Source: Parasphingopyxis algicola (lineage in GTDB: Bacteria; Pseudomonadota; Alphaproteobacteria; Sphingomonadales; Sphingomonadaceae). Taken from it: a stretch of DNA of 64,000 nt. Shown here piece after piece: positions 24,748 through 35,104 of the stretch (positions are counted from its first letter, which is position 1; the number at the start of each line of letters is the position of its first letter). The notes below the pieces were generated by a model. The model was not told the origin of the DNA. It ran no database searches and saw nothing but the letters and a program-made list of their open reading frames with translations. The stretch covers positions 2,554,501 to 2,618,500 of the forward strand of contig NZ_CP051131.1 in the NCBI RefSeq assembly GCF_013378075.1. Reading direction: 5' to 3'. A program made the translations under genes and the position numbers.

Positions 24748-25776
24748 TTAGGGCAGGCGGATCGCGAGCCGCTGCGGCGCGCCATCCGCGACCCCGTCGA
24801 ACAGGATCAGCAGCGAGACAGTATCGCCGTCGATGCCGGTGATCGCCATCGTCTCCGCCTTGCCGCCGCGCGGCGCATCGATGGTCGCAAGCAGCGGAGC
24901 GGCACCGTCCGCGCCGCGCAGATGGAGGCGATAGGGCACGTCCTGATCCTGGGCCGGACCGGACAGGATCAGCAATCGCCCGTCGGGAAGAAAGGCAAGA
25001 TCGCGGACGCCCGCATCCGCGCCGAGCGCGATCGGAACGGCGCGGCCGGGGCCGACGATATCGGGCGAAAAGAGCGCCGTCGCGCTGGTTTCGAAGAGAT
25101 AGGCCGTTCCGTCGACGACCGGCGCGCGCAGGCCGAAGACGATGCGGTCCCCGCGCGCCGCGAGCCCTTCGATCGTCAGGCCGTTACCCGCGCGCAGCGA
25201 GGTGCCGAAAAAGCGCGCGAGCGCGGGGTCGCGGCGCAGCATGCCGGACAGCCGGTGGCTGGTCGCGATGGCGACGGTTCCCGCCACGATCTCGCCGGCC
25301 GGATCGTCCGGTGCGATGCGCGCGACGATGAAGCTGGCGGGGCGCAATTCGTCGCTGTTGCGCGAACAGCCATGCGACCCCGTGACATAGAAGACGCCGT
25401 CGTCGAACGCCGCGGCCTCGCCGTCCAGCTCGCGATTGTCCGGATCGGCATCCGAACAGATATCGCGCGGCGGCGTGCCGAGCGGCTGGCCGACGCCGAG
25501 CAGCCCGAACCGCCGGCCCGCGGCGAGGATCGCGCCGTCGAACGAAGCCCATTGCGCCGCATCGCCCTCGTCCTCGATGGCAAGGCAGCGCATGCCGCCC
25601 GCCCCGTGCTGCCAGTCGCAGGCCAGGCCGCTCACATCCTCGGACGGCGCGCCATCTTCGCCGAAATGCCCGGCGACGGTGATGCCCGTCTCGAGCGGCG
25701 GCGCTGCCTCGGGTGTCCCGCCGCAGCCGGCCAGCCCCGTAAGCAGGGTGAGGGTCAGGACGCGCATGCAACGCAT
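24748..25776 (-). CDS. DUF3616 lipoprotein
   Basis: About 342 residues from ATG 25776 (ATG 25767 also possible). The N-terminus has the lipobox of LTLLTGLAGC, then DVSGLACDWQHGAGGMRCLAIEDEGDAAQWASFD, GLTIEGLAARGDRIVFGLRAPVVDGTAYLFE, VRDLAFLPDGRLLILSG and the end DGAPQRLAIRLP. This is the DUF3616 domain, seven-bladed-propeller-like, where E-G-L-A and G-L-R-x-P are conserved. Role unknown. Its start lies inside the 3' end of the DksA-like gene (stop at 25755), so the two are coupled. Confidence 0.82.
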   Translation of the reverse strand: MRCMRVLTLTLLTGLAGCGGTPEAAPPLETGITVAGHFGEDGAPSEDVSGLACDWQHGAGGMRCLAIEDEGDAAQWASFDGAILAAGRRFGLLGVGQPLGTPPRDICSDADPDNRELDGEAAAFDDGVFYVTGSHGCSRNSDELRPASFIVARIAPDDPAGEIVAGTVAIATSHRLSGMLRRDPALARFFGTSLRAGNGLTIEGLAARGDRIVFGLRAPVVDGTAYLFETSATALFSPDIVGPGRAVPIALGADAGVRDLAFLPDGRLLILSGPAQDQDVPYRLHLRGADGAAPLLATIDAPRGGKAETMAITGIDGDTVSLLILFDGVADGAPQRLAIRLP

Positions 25777-26099
25777 TGCGTGGCCATCGGATCGATCTCG
25801 AGCCGCTTTGCGGCGATCGCTTCGCCGCAGGACAGGCACCAGCCATATTCGCCCTCGTCGATCCGCCGGAGCGCGGCGTCGATCCGCGCGATGTCGGACT
25901 GGCGGCGGCGCGCTTCGGCATCGGCCATCGCCTGTTGCTGCATCGCGTCCATCCGCGAGAGCCGCCCGACGCTCTGCTGGTCGAGTTCGACCGGCTTGCG
26001 CCATTCCGCCGCGCCCGCGTCCTCGCCGCTGAGCTGCGCGCGCAGGGCGACAAGCTTTGCGCGGAAATGCGCGATCCGGGTGTCGGACAGATCAGTCAT
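25755..26099 (-). CDS. TraR/DksA-family zinc-finger protein (second copy)
   Basis: A 114-residue protein from ATG 26099. The coiled-coil part (HFRAKLVALRAQLSGEDAG ... MADAEARRRQSDIARIDAALRRIDEGEYGWC) ends in a four-cysteine type finger CLSCGEAIAAKRLEIDPMATQCVAC. Like the one at 14778-15110 it is short compared with DksA. Its start overlaps the end of the serine hydrolase gene by eight bases and its end overlaps DUF3616, making a tight three-gene operon (27342 down to 24748). Possible partner of RNA polymerase in stress control. Confidence 0.85.
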   Translation of the reverse strand: MTDLSDTRIAHFRAKLVALRAQLSGEDAGAAEWRKPVELDQQSVGRLSRMDAMQQQAMADAEARRRQSDIARIDAALRRIDEGEYGWCLSCGEAIAAKRLEIDPMATQCVACAS

Positions 26100-27342
26100 C
26101 GGCTGGCGGTCTATAGGTTTCGAGCGGCAAGTCCTGCGCCAGCCGTTCCTCGACGGCGGAGAAGGCCGAGCGGCCGGGGCGGGGCGTTTCCGGCAGGCCG
26201 GTCGCGAAATAGGCGACGCCGCGCCTTTCCTCGTGGCTGATCCAGAGCCCGGACCGCAGGCCATAGGCTTCGCCCGAATGGCCGCTATAGACGGCGCCGG
26301 TCGCGAAGAGATCGTCGTCGCACTCGCCGCCATCGCCGTTCAGCGTGTGGACGCCATGGTTGTAGCGGCAAAAGAAGCCGCCCGCGCTTTCACCATTTGC
26401 CGTGATCGGCGCGCGGCCGCCGCTGTAGAGCATCGGGATCAGCGGCAATCGGCGGTAGTGCCGGCCGACAAAGGCGAATTCCGTCCCCTCGCCGCGCGAC
26501 AGGAAGAGCATGCCGATACGGGCGAGATCGCTTGCCGAAATCCGCAAGCCCCCCTGCGGGCTGAACGCGGCGCCGTTGCGGGCGAGGCGGTAGGTGTCGA
26601 GATCGCAGCTGCCGTCGCGAGCCGGTGTGGCGGGGCAGTCCTCCGCGATTGCGCGCTGGCTGTCGCGCGCGACTTCACCATCCGGTCGATACAGTGCCAC
26701 CGCTCGGCTGCGCGCTTCGTCGCTGCATGTCGTCCAGTTGAAACAGGCGTCGAGCCCGAGCGGCTCGAAAACGGTGCGCGCCATGAGACGATCGAAGCGT
26801 TCGCCGGTCGCGCCTTCCAGAACCGCGGCGATGATCGGAAAGTTGAGATTGGCATAGGCGAACCAGCCGGGCGGGTGTTCGGCGTCCCAGGCTTCGGGCT
26901 GGCCGGTCCACGCTTCGAGATCGGCGTCGAGCGGTAGTGCATAACCGGCCGTGTCGCGTACACCGGCCCGATGGTCGAGCAGCGCGCGCAGCGTGATGAC
27001 CTCGTCGGGGAAATGCGGATTGCGGAGCCGCCAGCCGAGATGAATCGAGACATCGTCGCGCAGGTCGATCGCGCCCTCCTCGACTAGCCTTGCCGCGGCG
27101 AGCGCGACCACGAGCTTCGAAATACTCGCGATGCGCACCGGGTCGTCGACGGTCAGTTCCCGTTCGGTATCCAGATCGGCGAGCCCGCCGGCGGCGCTCT
27201 CCACAATGCCGTTCGCATCGAACTCGACCCGCGCCCAGCCGATCACGGGATCGGCCGCCGGGACGGGTTCCGCCCCGGTTTCCGACTGGGCTGCTATACC
27301 GCCCAAAAGGCAGGTTGCGATCAAACAGAGGATCGGCGACAT
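26092..27342 (-). CDS. Serine hydrolase of the beta-lactamase (class C / DD-peptidase) family
   Basis: A 416-residue exported protein with a signal peptide (MSPILCLIATCLLGGIAAQ). The active-site S-x-x-K is in RIASISKLVVALAAARLVEEG, the Y-x-N in WFAYANLNFPIIAAVLEGATG, and the third motif region at SGHSGEAYGLRSGLW. Such enzymes include class C beta-lactamases, esterases and D-aminopeptidases; the sequence cannot distinguish. A linker rich in Cys (ECDDD, CNWTTC, CPATP, CDLD) could form disulfides in the periplasm. First gene of the overlapping operon with the DksA-like and DUF3616 genes; divergent from the MBL gene. Confidence 0.85.
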   Translation of the reverse strand: MSPILCLIATCLLGGIAAQSETGAEPVPAADPVIGWARVEFDANGIVESAAGGLADLDTERELTVDDPVRIASISKLVVALAAARLVEEGAIDLRDDVSIHLGWRLRNPHFPDEVITLRALLDHRAGVRDTAGYALPLDADLEAWTGQPEAWDAEHPPGWFAYANLNFPIIAAVLEGATGERFDRLMARTVFEPLGLDACFNWTTCSDEARSRAVALYRPDGEVARDSQRAIAEDCPATPARDGSCDLDTYRLARNGAAFSPQGGLRISASDLARIGMLFLSRGEGTEFAFVGRHYRRLPLIPMLYSGGRAPITANGESAGGFFCRYNHGVHTLNGDGGECDDDLFATGAVYSGHSGEAYGLRSGLWISHEERRGVAYFATGLPETPRPGRSAFSAVEERLAQDLPLETYRPPADD

Positions 27343-27377
27343 GCGGAAAACTCTATGGGAAAGATCGCCGCAACGCC

Positions 27378-28559
27378 ATGATCAAACGCCTGTTCCGCTG
27401 GCTGGGCAGCGGGCTTCTCTTTCTGCTGATCGCAGTCCTGCTGGCGCCGGTCGTGGTGCCGCCGTTTCTCGATCGCATCTATTATGACGGCCCGGTCTCG
27501 GAGAATTTCGACGGCGAGCGGTTCGTCAATCCGGACGAGGGCGCGGGCGGCTGGGTCGGCGATCCGACGCGGGTCGGCAATCCCCGCCGGAGCAGCTTCC
27601 TCCTGCGCTTCATCACGGGCGACGACCGGCCGGGCTGGCCAGAACGCGTGCCCGTTACCCCGATCGTGCCCGGCGAGCGTGTCGCGGGCGACCGGATGGT
27701 GACGACCTGGGTCGGCCATGCCTCCGCGCTGATCCAGACCCAGGGCCTCAACATCCTCACCGATCCGATCTGGTCCGACTATGCCTCGCCCTTCCAGGGC
27801 GTCGGGCCGCGCCGCGTCGCCGCGCCCGGCATCCGGTTCGAGGATCTCCCGCCGATCGATCTCGTCGTGATCAGCCACAATCATTACGACCATCTCGATC
27901 TCGCCACCCTGCGGCGGCTCTGGGAGCGGGACCGGCCACTGATCGTCACGAGCCTCGGCAACGAGACGGTGATCGCCGAAGCCGGCGCCGAGGCCGTGAC
28001 GCGTGACTGGGGCGGGATCGTGGAGGTATCGCCCGATGTCTCGGTGATCGTCACCCGCAACCATCATTGGGGCTCGCGCTGGGGCGTCGACCGCAACCGC
28101 GCGCTCTGGTCGAGCTTCGTCATCACGACGCCGGCGGGGAACATCTTTTTCGGCGGCGATACGGGACCGGGCGACATGCGCTGGCCCGAAGAGGCGGCCG
28201 CATACGGCCCGGTGCGGCTCGCCTTCATCCCGATCGGCGCCTTCCGCTTCCAGCCGGGGCAGGAATGGAGCGGCAACCATATCGGCCCGATGCACGCGAT
28301 CCAGGCCTGGAACCGGCTCGGCCGCCCGGTTTCGATCGGCGTCCATTGGGGCACGTTCCGCCTGTCCTGGGAAGGCTATTGGACGCCGGCGCGGATGCTG
28401 CACATGCTGCAGGACTGCGCGGGTATCGAGGACGGCTTCTTCCGCGCCGTCCGCCATGGCCAGCGCTTCGATATCCCGCCGGTGCGCGAGACGGCGGAGG
28501 TAGACGAAGCGGCCGTCGAACGCTGCGCGACGGAGCCCGAAATCCGGGCTTTGGATTAG
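27378..28559 (+). CDS. MBL-fold metallohydrolase, NAPE-PLD-like, membrane anchored
   Basis: A 393-residue protein, start ATG 27378. The N-terminus has a membrane anchor (LGSGLLFLLIAVLLAPVVVPPF). The enzyme part has TTWVGHASALIQTQGLNILTDPIWSDYASPFQGVGPRRV, the metal motif SHNHYDHLD (H-x-H-x-D-H), then RNHHWGSRW, FFGGDTGPGD and VSIGVHWGTFRLSW. This is the pattern of N-acyl-phosphatidylethanolamine phospholipase D-like and lipid-related lactonase enzymes of the metallo-beta-lactamase fold. It may act on membrane lipids in the periplasm. It is followed by palindrome B. Confidence 0.88.
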   Translation: MIKRLFRWLGSGLLFLLIAVLLAPVVVPPFLDRIYYDGPVSENFDGERFVNPDEGAGGWVGDPTRVGNPRRSSFLLRFITGDDRPGWPERVPVTPIVPGERVAGDRMVTTWVGHASALIQTQGLNILTDPIWSDYASPFQGVGPRRVAAPGIRFEDLPPIDLVVISHNHYDHLDLATLRRLWERDRPLIVTSLGNETVIAEAGAEAVTRDWGGIVEVSPDVSVIVTRNHHWGSRWGVDRNRALWSSFVITTPAGNIFFGGDTGPGDMRWPEEAAAYGPVRLAFIPIGAFRFQPGQEWSGNHIGPMHAIQAWNRLGRPVSIGVHWGTFRLSWEGYWTPARMLHMLQDCAGIEDGFFRAVRHGQRFDIPPVRETAEVDEAAVERCATEPEIRALD

Positions 28560-28570
28560 TTTGGGGGGTT

Positions 28571-28711
28571 TGTTTGTCAGAACGTTGCGAGCGCAACGTC
28601 ACCGCACCGGCCCGCTCCCCCTCCCGGCCTCCCATTGAGTGTACCCTAGTGGGAGGCCGGGAGGGGGAGCGGGCCGGTGCGGCGATTTCCCGACAGGGAA
28701 ATTCTGACAAG
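28571..28711. repeat. Long intergenic palindrome, copy B
   Basis: A 33-bp perfect stem (28602-28634 with 28650-28682) around the 15-base loop TTGAGTGTACCCTAG. Left flank: TGTCAGA then ACGTTGC-GAGC-GCAACGT. Right flank: ATTTCCC-GACA-GGGAAAT then TCTGACA. It lies between the convergent MBL and VOC genes. Loop orientation is opposite to copy A. Confidence 0.92.
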
Positions 28712-28750
28712 GGAATCAGCGCCGCTCGCCCTATCGGTCGAGTGACAAAA

Positions 28751-29131
28751 CTACCCGACCTTGAACGCGCAGAGCTTGTTGCCGTCGAGATCGCGGAAAT
28801 AGGCTGCGTAGAAGCCCATTTCTTCCGGTTCGCGCAAGCCCGGCGCGCCCTCGTCATCGGCGCCCAGCTCTAGCGCCTTGGCATGCAGCGCGTCCACCTC
28901 GGCACGATCCTCGGCCTGGAGCGCGATCATCATGCCGTTACCGACCGTCGCCTTTTCGCCGTTGAACGGCGGGGTGACGCACAGCATCGGCTGGCCCATT
29001 TCCTTGCCGTAACCGGTAAAGCCTTCGTCGAGCTGCATCAGCCGTTTCGCCCCCACGGTTTCGAACAGCGCGTCGTAAAAGCCCCGCGCCTTTTCCAGAT
29101 CGTTGGTGCCGATAGTCGCATAGCCAATCAT
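28751..29131 (-). CDS. VOC-family (glyoxalase/bleomycin-resistance-like) protein
   Basis: A 126-residue protein with a paired beta-alpha-beta-beta-beta fold. It begins MIGYATIGTNDLEKARGFYDALFETVGAKRL and has GKEMGQPMLCVTPPFNGEKATVGNGMMIALQA and the end GFYAAYFRDLDGNKLCAFKVG. Y-F-R-D-L-D-G-N-K-L is the standard metal-site strand of this family. It could bind a small substrate or antibiotic, or be a lactoylglutathione-type enzyme. It is the only gene between palindrome B and the TIR locus and reads in the same direction as it. Confidence 0.88.
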   Translation of the reverse strand: MIGYATIGTNDLEKARGFYDALFETVGAKRLMQLDEGFTGYGKEMGQPMLCVTPPFNGEKATVGNGMMIALQAEDRAEVDALHAKALELGADDEGAPGLREPEEMGFYAAYFRDLDGNKLCAFKVG

Positions 29132-29234
29132 TGTTTCAGCCTTTCAGAAGGGAGAGGAAAATCGCGCGGCATCATGCTCGTGCGTCGCAGTCGCCGTCAA
29201 TGACGTCCGAGGTAAGAATGGCCGCGCGACGGGT

Positions 29235-30239
29235 TCAGCAGTTCTTGCCTGCATAGAAATAGTGAAACTCCACCTCGTACAGGCTCTGTCCGCCCGCGCC
29301 GTCCCGTATCGTGAGGTTTCCGTCGGCCAATATCTTGGTGTTCCGTTCCGGCGTGACGTCGAGTGCGAATGTCGCGGTGCCGCCGTCGAGCGCCGCGGGC
29401 CGGCAGGTGAATTCGGCAAGCAGCTTCGCGTCCACGCCCTCGGACAGCCCGTCCATCGAGCAATTGTGCCGCCCGTCCGGATCGAAAAAGGAAATGCCGG
29501 GATTGGTCGATTCGATCGCTCCGATGCAACCGGCCGAGGATTGAAGATCGAGCCGATCGAACAGCGCCTCGGCCGCTTCCCGCCCGTCGCCCGCCGCGAC
29601 CGGCGTATGGACCGTCATCTCGCGGACCCAGCTTCCCGGCAGCACCTTCAGTTCTGCGTCCGCTTCCCCGCCGATCAGGAACCAGGCGGCCGCAATACCC
29701 GCGACGGCGATCGCCGCACCGCCGCCGAGCCAGGCGATCCTGTTCCGGCCGGACCGGCCGCGCGCACGGGACGGCGTGGTCGCCTGCGCGCCGGATGCGC
29801 CGTCGTCGCCGGCCTGCAGCTTGATCGTGTCGATCAGGCGCTGGATCGTCGCGTCGCGGCGGTCGATCCAGTCGATCCACTGATAGCCGCTCAGCCAATA
29901 GGCGAGACCCTCGGCGTCGATATCCTCGAGCCGGACCGGATAGATCAGCTTCTTGTTGTCGACCGCCAGGGTCAGTTCGCGCCGGACATGGTCCGACTGG
30001 TCGGATTTCGCGCAGAAGAGCAGGACGACCATGTCGGACCGGCGGACCTGATCGACGATCGCCTTGTCGAAGACCACGCCCGGCTCGATATCGTCGGGCG
30101 CCATCCACCCCTCGACGCCGTTGCGTTCGAGGATGGTCTTCAGGTGCCGGGCGGTCTGCTCCTGCGAACTGTGATGGCTGATAAAGGCAACCGGCCGCGG
30201 TTCGTCCTCATCGGACCCGGGATCGGCCGCATCGTTCAC
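29235..30239 (-). CDS. TIR-transmembrane-DUF3617 protein, second copy
   Basis: About 334 residues from GTG 30239, which is 16 bases after the stop of the preceding gene; the open frame also extends to 30335 across that stop. Residues 15-150 are a TIR domain almost identical in layout to the neighbour (PVAFISHHSSQEQTARHLK, WMAPDDIEPGV, VVLLFCAKSDQSDHVRREL with the likely catalytic Glu near residue 88, LIYPVRLEDI). One membrane helix follows near 170-190 (AWLGGGAAIAVAGIAAAWFL). The C-terminal part from about residue 200 (PGSW ... FDPDGRHNC ... FTC ... GKNC) lines up with the neighbour's DUF3617-like domain. TIR would be in the cytoplasm, DUF3617 in the periplasm. See finding. Confidence 0.82.
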   Translation of the reverse strand: MNDAADPGSDEDEPRPVAFISHHSSQEQTARHLKTILERNGVEGWMAPDDIEPGVVFDKAIVDQVRRSDMVVLLFCAKSDQSDHVRRELTLAVDNKKLIYPVRLEDIDAEGLAYWLSGYQWIDWIDRRDATIQRLIDTIKLQAGDDGASGAQATTPSRARGRSGRNRIAWLGGGAAIAVAGIAAAWFLIGGEADAELKVLPGSWVREMTVHTPVAAGDGREAAEALFDRLDLQSSAGCIGAIESTNPGISFFDPDGRHNCSMDGLSEGVDAKLLAEFTCRPAALDGGTATFALDVTPERNTKILADGNLTIRDGAGGQSLYEVEFHYFYAGKNC

Positions 30240-30255
30240 CGGGCCCGCCCGCCCG

Positions 30256-31347
30256 TCACTCGCACGGTCCGAGATACCGGCCCGTTTGATTCGCGACGAA
30301 GCGGAACTCGTTCGGCGTATCGGGCGCGAATGCATATTCGGCCTCGGCGTCGATCCGGTCCTGCCGATAATCGCCGCGCATCCAGACGGTGAGCGCGACG
30401 CCGATATTGGGCGGCCGGCATTCGAGCTGGACGCGGAAATCCCCGCCCTCCATCTGCAGATTGCTCATCGCGCAGTTGTTCGCCCGGTCGGGATCGAAAA
30501 AGTCGTTGCCGGGCGAGCGCGCCTCCGCCTCGCTGATGCAATGGGTGGCGACATTCGCTTCGAAACCGCTGACAAAGGCGTCGACATCCGCCTGGCTGCC
30601 GCTGCGATTTTCCAGAATCCGGTCGACTTCGTACCGGGTTTCCCATTGGCCCGGGCGGACCTTGAATTCCGATTCCCCCGCCATGCTGTTGACGAACAGC
30701 CCGAGCAGGATGGCCGCGAGCACCGCGCCGCCGCCGATCGCATACCAGCCTTTCCGGTTCAGCGGGATACCGAGGAAGCGCGGCGGCGAGTCGCCGTCGC
30801 CGCTCCCATCGCCCATCAGTCCAACCGGCGCGGTTTCGGCCGGCGTGTCGGGAACCGGTTCGGCCGGAGCGGGCGCGCTCTCGGCGACGTCGGTCTCGTC
30901 GTCGTCGGCCGGCTCGTCATGGCCGACCTGGCGCTTGATCGTCTCGATCATCCGCTGGATCGTCGCGTCCCGCCGGTCGATCCAGTCGATCCACTGATAG
31001 TCGTTGAGCCAATAGGCGAGGCCCTTGGCGTCGATATCCTCGAGCCGGACCGGGTAGATGAGCTTCTTGTTGTTCTCGGCCATCATCAGCTCGCGCTTCA
31101 CATGGCGCGACTGATCGGATTTCGAGCAGAACAGCAGGACGATCAGGTCCGACCGTTCGACCTGTTCGATGATCGCCTGGTCGAAGGCGACGCCCGGATC
31201 GATATCGTCGGGCGCCATCCAGCCGGTGACGCCGTTGCGTTCGAGGATGGTCTTCAGGTGCCGGGCGGTCTGCTCCTGCGAGCTGTGATGGCTGATAAAG
31301 GCAACCGGGCGTCTCTTCCCCGCCGATCCTCCGTCATTCTGCGCCAT
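30256..31347 (-). CDS. TIR-transmembrane-DUF3617 protein, first copy
   Basis: A 363-residue protein from ATG 31347, behind a G-rich ribosome site. Residues 14-150 are a TIR domain: RRPVAFISHHSSQ, WMAPDDIDPGV (BB-loop region), LIVLLFCSKSDQSRHVKREL, where Glu 86 sits at the catalytic position of TIR NADases. A linker (150-200) is acidic and Pro-rich; a membrane helix (WYAIGGGAVLAAILLGLFV) spans about 205-225. The rest, PGQWETRY ... HCISEAEARSP ... FFDPDRANNC ... GGDFRVQLEC ... GRYLGPC, is a DUF3617 domain that resembles the lipoprotein encoded just upstream. TIR faces the cytoplasm, DUF3617 the periplasm. Confidence 0.85.
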   Translation of the reverse strand: MAQNDGGSAGKRRPVAFISHHSSQEQTARHLKTILERNGVTGWMAPDDIDPGVAFDQAIIEQVERSDLIVLLFCSKSDQSRHVKRELMMAENNKKLIYPVRLEDIDAKGLAYWLNDYQWIDWIDRRDATIQRMIETIKRQVGHDEPADDDETDVAESAPAPAEPVPDTPAETAPVGLMGDGSGDGDSPPRFLGIPLNRKGWYAIGGGAVLAAILLGLFVNSMAGESEFKVRPGQWETRYEVDRILENRSGSQADVDAFVSGFEANVATHCISEAEARSPGNDFFDPDRANNCAMSNLQMEGGDFRVQLECRPPNIGVALTVWMRGDYRQDRIDAEAEYAFAPDTPNEFRFVANQTGRYLGPCE

Positions 31348-31454
31348 CAAACCCCCCGTTCGCCGCCCCAAACGCGCCCGTCCCATATCCTAACCGCGCC
31401 GCGCCATCCTATCAATGCGGGCCTAGTCAATGCGGGCGCCCGTCCACGGGCCGG

Positions 31455-32024
31455 CTAACCGTCGGCGTCGGTCGCGCAGTCGGGGCCGAGGAAGCGGCCG
31501 TTTACCTGGCCGGCCATGGTCATCGGGCCCATCGGCCCGCCATCCATGTTCATGTTCATCGTCATGTCATAGCTGGTCGGCGTGTAGCTGCCTTCCATCC
31601 GCATCGTCATCGCGCCCGGCATTCCTTCGGACTGGCAGGTCCCGGCGATCAGGATGGTGCCGCCCGACATGTCGAACTCGCTATAGGTGCAATCGTCGCC
31701 ATCGCCGAACATGTTGGCTTCGGGCGCCGCGGCTTCCTCGGGCGTGATGCACGAGGTGTTCGTTTGCGCCCGGCCCATCTGTTCCTGCATCATGCCGCGC
31801 ATATCCTCCGGCATGTCCGGCATGTCGAACTCGGTCAGCTGGACGGTGGCTTCCCACTGGCCGGGCGTGATGTTCGCCCCGGCGCTTTCCATCTCGGCGG
31901 CCGCTTCCGCGCTGCTGATTTCGCCGTCGCCGTCCGCATCCGCATCGCCGCCGGACGAGCAGGCGGCGAGCAGCGCCATCGGCGCGGCACATGCGATCAG
32001 GGTCTTCAAGGCCGAATTCGTCAT
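31455..32024 (-). CDS. DUF3617 lipoprotein with an EF-hand-type calcium loop
   Basis: A 189-residue lipoprotein (ATG 32024; ATG 32027 directly before is also possible). Signal and lipobox: MTNSALKTLIACAAPMALLAAC, Cys 22. Residues 29-40 read D-A-D-G-D-G-E-I-S-S-A-E, a textbook 12-residue EF-hand loop (D1, D3, D5, G6, I8, E12). Then the DUF3617 domain: ITPGQWEATVQLTEFDMPDMPEDMRGMM, SCITPEEAA, DDCTYSEFDMSGG, GTCQSEGMPG and GRFLGPDC, with four conserved cysteines. It precedes the first TIR gene by 107 bases in the same direction. Its Met content is unusual. Confidence 0.85.
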   Translation of the reverse strand: MTNSALKTLIACAAPMALLAACSSGGDADADGDGEISSAEAAAEMESAGANITPGQWEATVQLTEFDMPDMPEDMRGMMQEQMGRAQTNTSCITPEEAAAPEANMFGDGDDCTYSEFDMSGGTILIAGTCQSEGMPGAMTMRMEGSYTPTSYDMTMNMNMDGGPMGPMTMAGQVNGRFLGPDCATDADG

Positions 32025-32123
32025 CATTTTCCTCCCACGAGTGCCTTCGGGCATCGACCGGGTGATAGGCGGGCGCGGCTCTCGCATCAATCCCGCGCCG
32101 CCATAGTCACGACAAGCGACCAC

Positions 32124-32163
32124 AAGAAAAGCGCCGCCGCGGCGGGCGGTCGCGGCGGCGCTT
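32124..32163 (-). terminator. Rho-independent terminator between the two DUF3617 lipoprotein genes
   Basis: On the minus strand an 11-bp perfect stem GCGCCGCCGCG / CGCGGCGGCGC (32161-32151 with 32141-32131) with a nine-base loop is followed by TTTTCTTG. It lies 20 bases after the stop of the first DUF3617 gene. So that gene is probably a separate or attenuated transcript from the EF-hand DUF3617-TIR-TIR genes. Confidence 0.72.
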
Positions 32164-32182
32164 CACTATCGCTGCGATGACG

Positions 32183-32680
32183 TCAGCTATCGGCCTGCGT
32201 TTCAGCTTCGCAGTCGCCGGAGCGTTCGGCTGTCATCGTGCTGGCTATCCGCATTTCCATCGGTCCGCCTTCGACATTGCCCGTTATTTCGGCTTCCATG
32301 CTCGTGGCCGTGTAGCTTCCTTGCATCGAGAAGGTCGTGGTACCCGGCCCTTCGGTTGCCTGGCAGGTTGCATCGACATTGATGACACCGCCTTCGAAGG
32401 CGGATTCACCGAAATCGCAATCCTCGCCCATGTCGCCCTCCATGAACATCGCTTCGACGGGGTTTGTCACATCCTCGTCGCTCAGGCAGATGGTGTTTGG
32501 GGGTTGCGCATTCGCCTGTTCCCGCATTTGCGCCACCATCTCTTCCGGTACGCTCGGGATGTCGATCTCGGTCATCTGCGTGGTCATCGTCCACTCGCCG
32601 GCTTGAAGACCGTCGCTACCGCCGCCCGAACACGCGCTGAGCAGCGCCAGCGGCGCCACCGCGATCAAAAACTTCTGCAT
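32183..32680 (-). CDS. DUF3617 lipoprotein
   Basis: A 165-residue lipoprotein: [17 protein letters not shown] with the lipid-modified Cys 17. The domain reads [80 protein letters not shown] and the C-terminal RSGDC. The order of four cysteines and the G-x-W start are those of DUF3617. The family is periplasmic or outer-membrane-anchored and of unknown role. The gene is the first of the TIR-DUF3617 locus and is divergent from uvrB. Confidence 0.85.
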   Translation of the reverse strand: MQKFLIAVAPLALLSACSGGGSDGLQAGEWTMTTQMTEIDIPSVPEEMVAQMREQANAQPPNTICLSDEDVTNPVEAMFMEGDMGEDCDFGESAFEGGVINVDATCQATEGPGTTTFSMQGSYTATSMEAEITGNVEGGPMEMRIASTMTAERSGDCEAETQADS

Positions 32681-32865
32681 TCTGGATACCTCTCGGTTTC
32701 ATCGTTGGCAAAGGAGCGGACCCTCGGGCGCGACACTGGCGAACGCGGCGAAAAGACGCAAGGACAAACCGCCGCGCCGATGGCGGGCATCCGCATGTCA
32801 GGAGGCTTGTCGTCCGGCGCAGCGCACCGTTGCGAAACCGCCTCCCGCGCTCCATATCCGCCCGC

Positions 32866-35046
<2,181 letters not shown>

Positions 35047-35052
35047 CATATC

Positions 35053-35093
35053 TTGCGATCTGCAAAATCTATGATAGTATCTACGATAGATAC
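35053..35093 (+). promoter_or_regulatory. Promoter and 17-base palindromic operator of the RAMA-HigBA genes
   Basis: TTGCGA (35053-35058), 16 bases, TAGTAT (35075-35080). Overlapping the -10 is GTATCTACGATAGATAC (35077-35093), a perfect 7-bp arm palindrome around CGA. The GGAG ribosome site of the first gene follows at once. Such placement suits repression by the RHH protein or by HigA. The binding protein is inferred. Confidence 0.5.
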
Positions 35094-35104
35094 GGAGATT
35101 TAGT

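Noticed and set aside
35053-35080. TATGAT at 35070 as the -10 box
   Set aside because: Its spacing to TTGCGA is only 11 bases; TAGTAT at 35075 gives 16.
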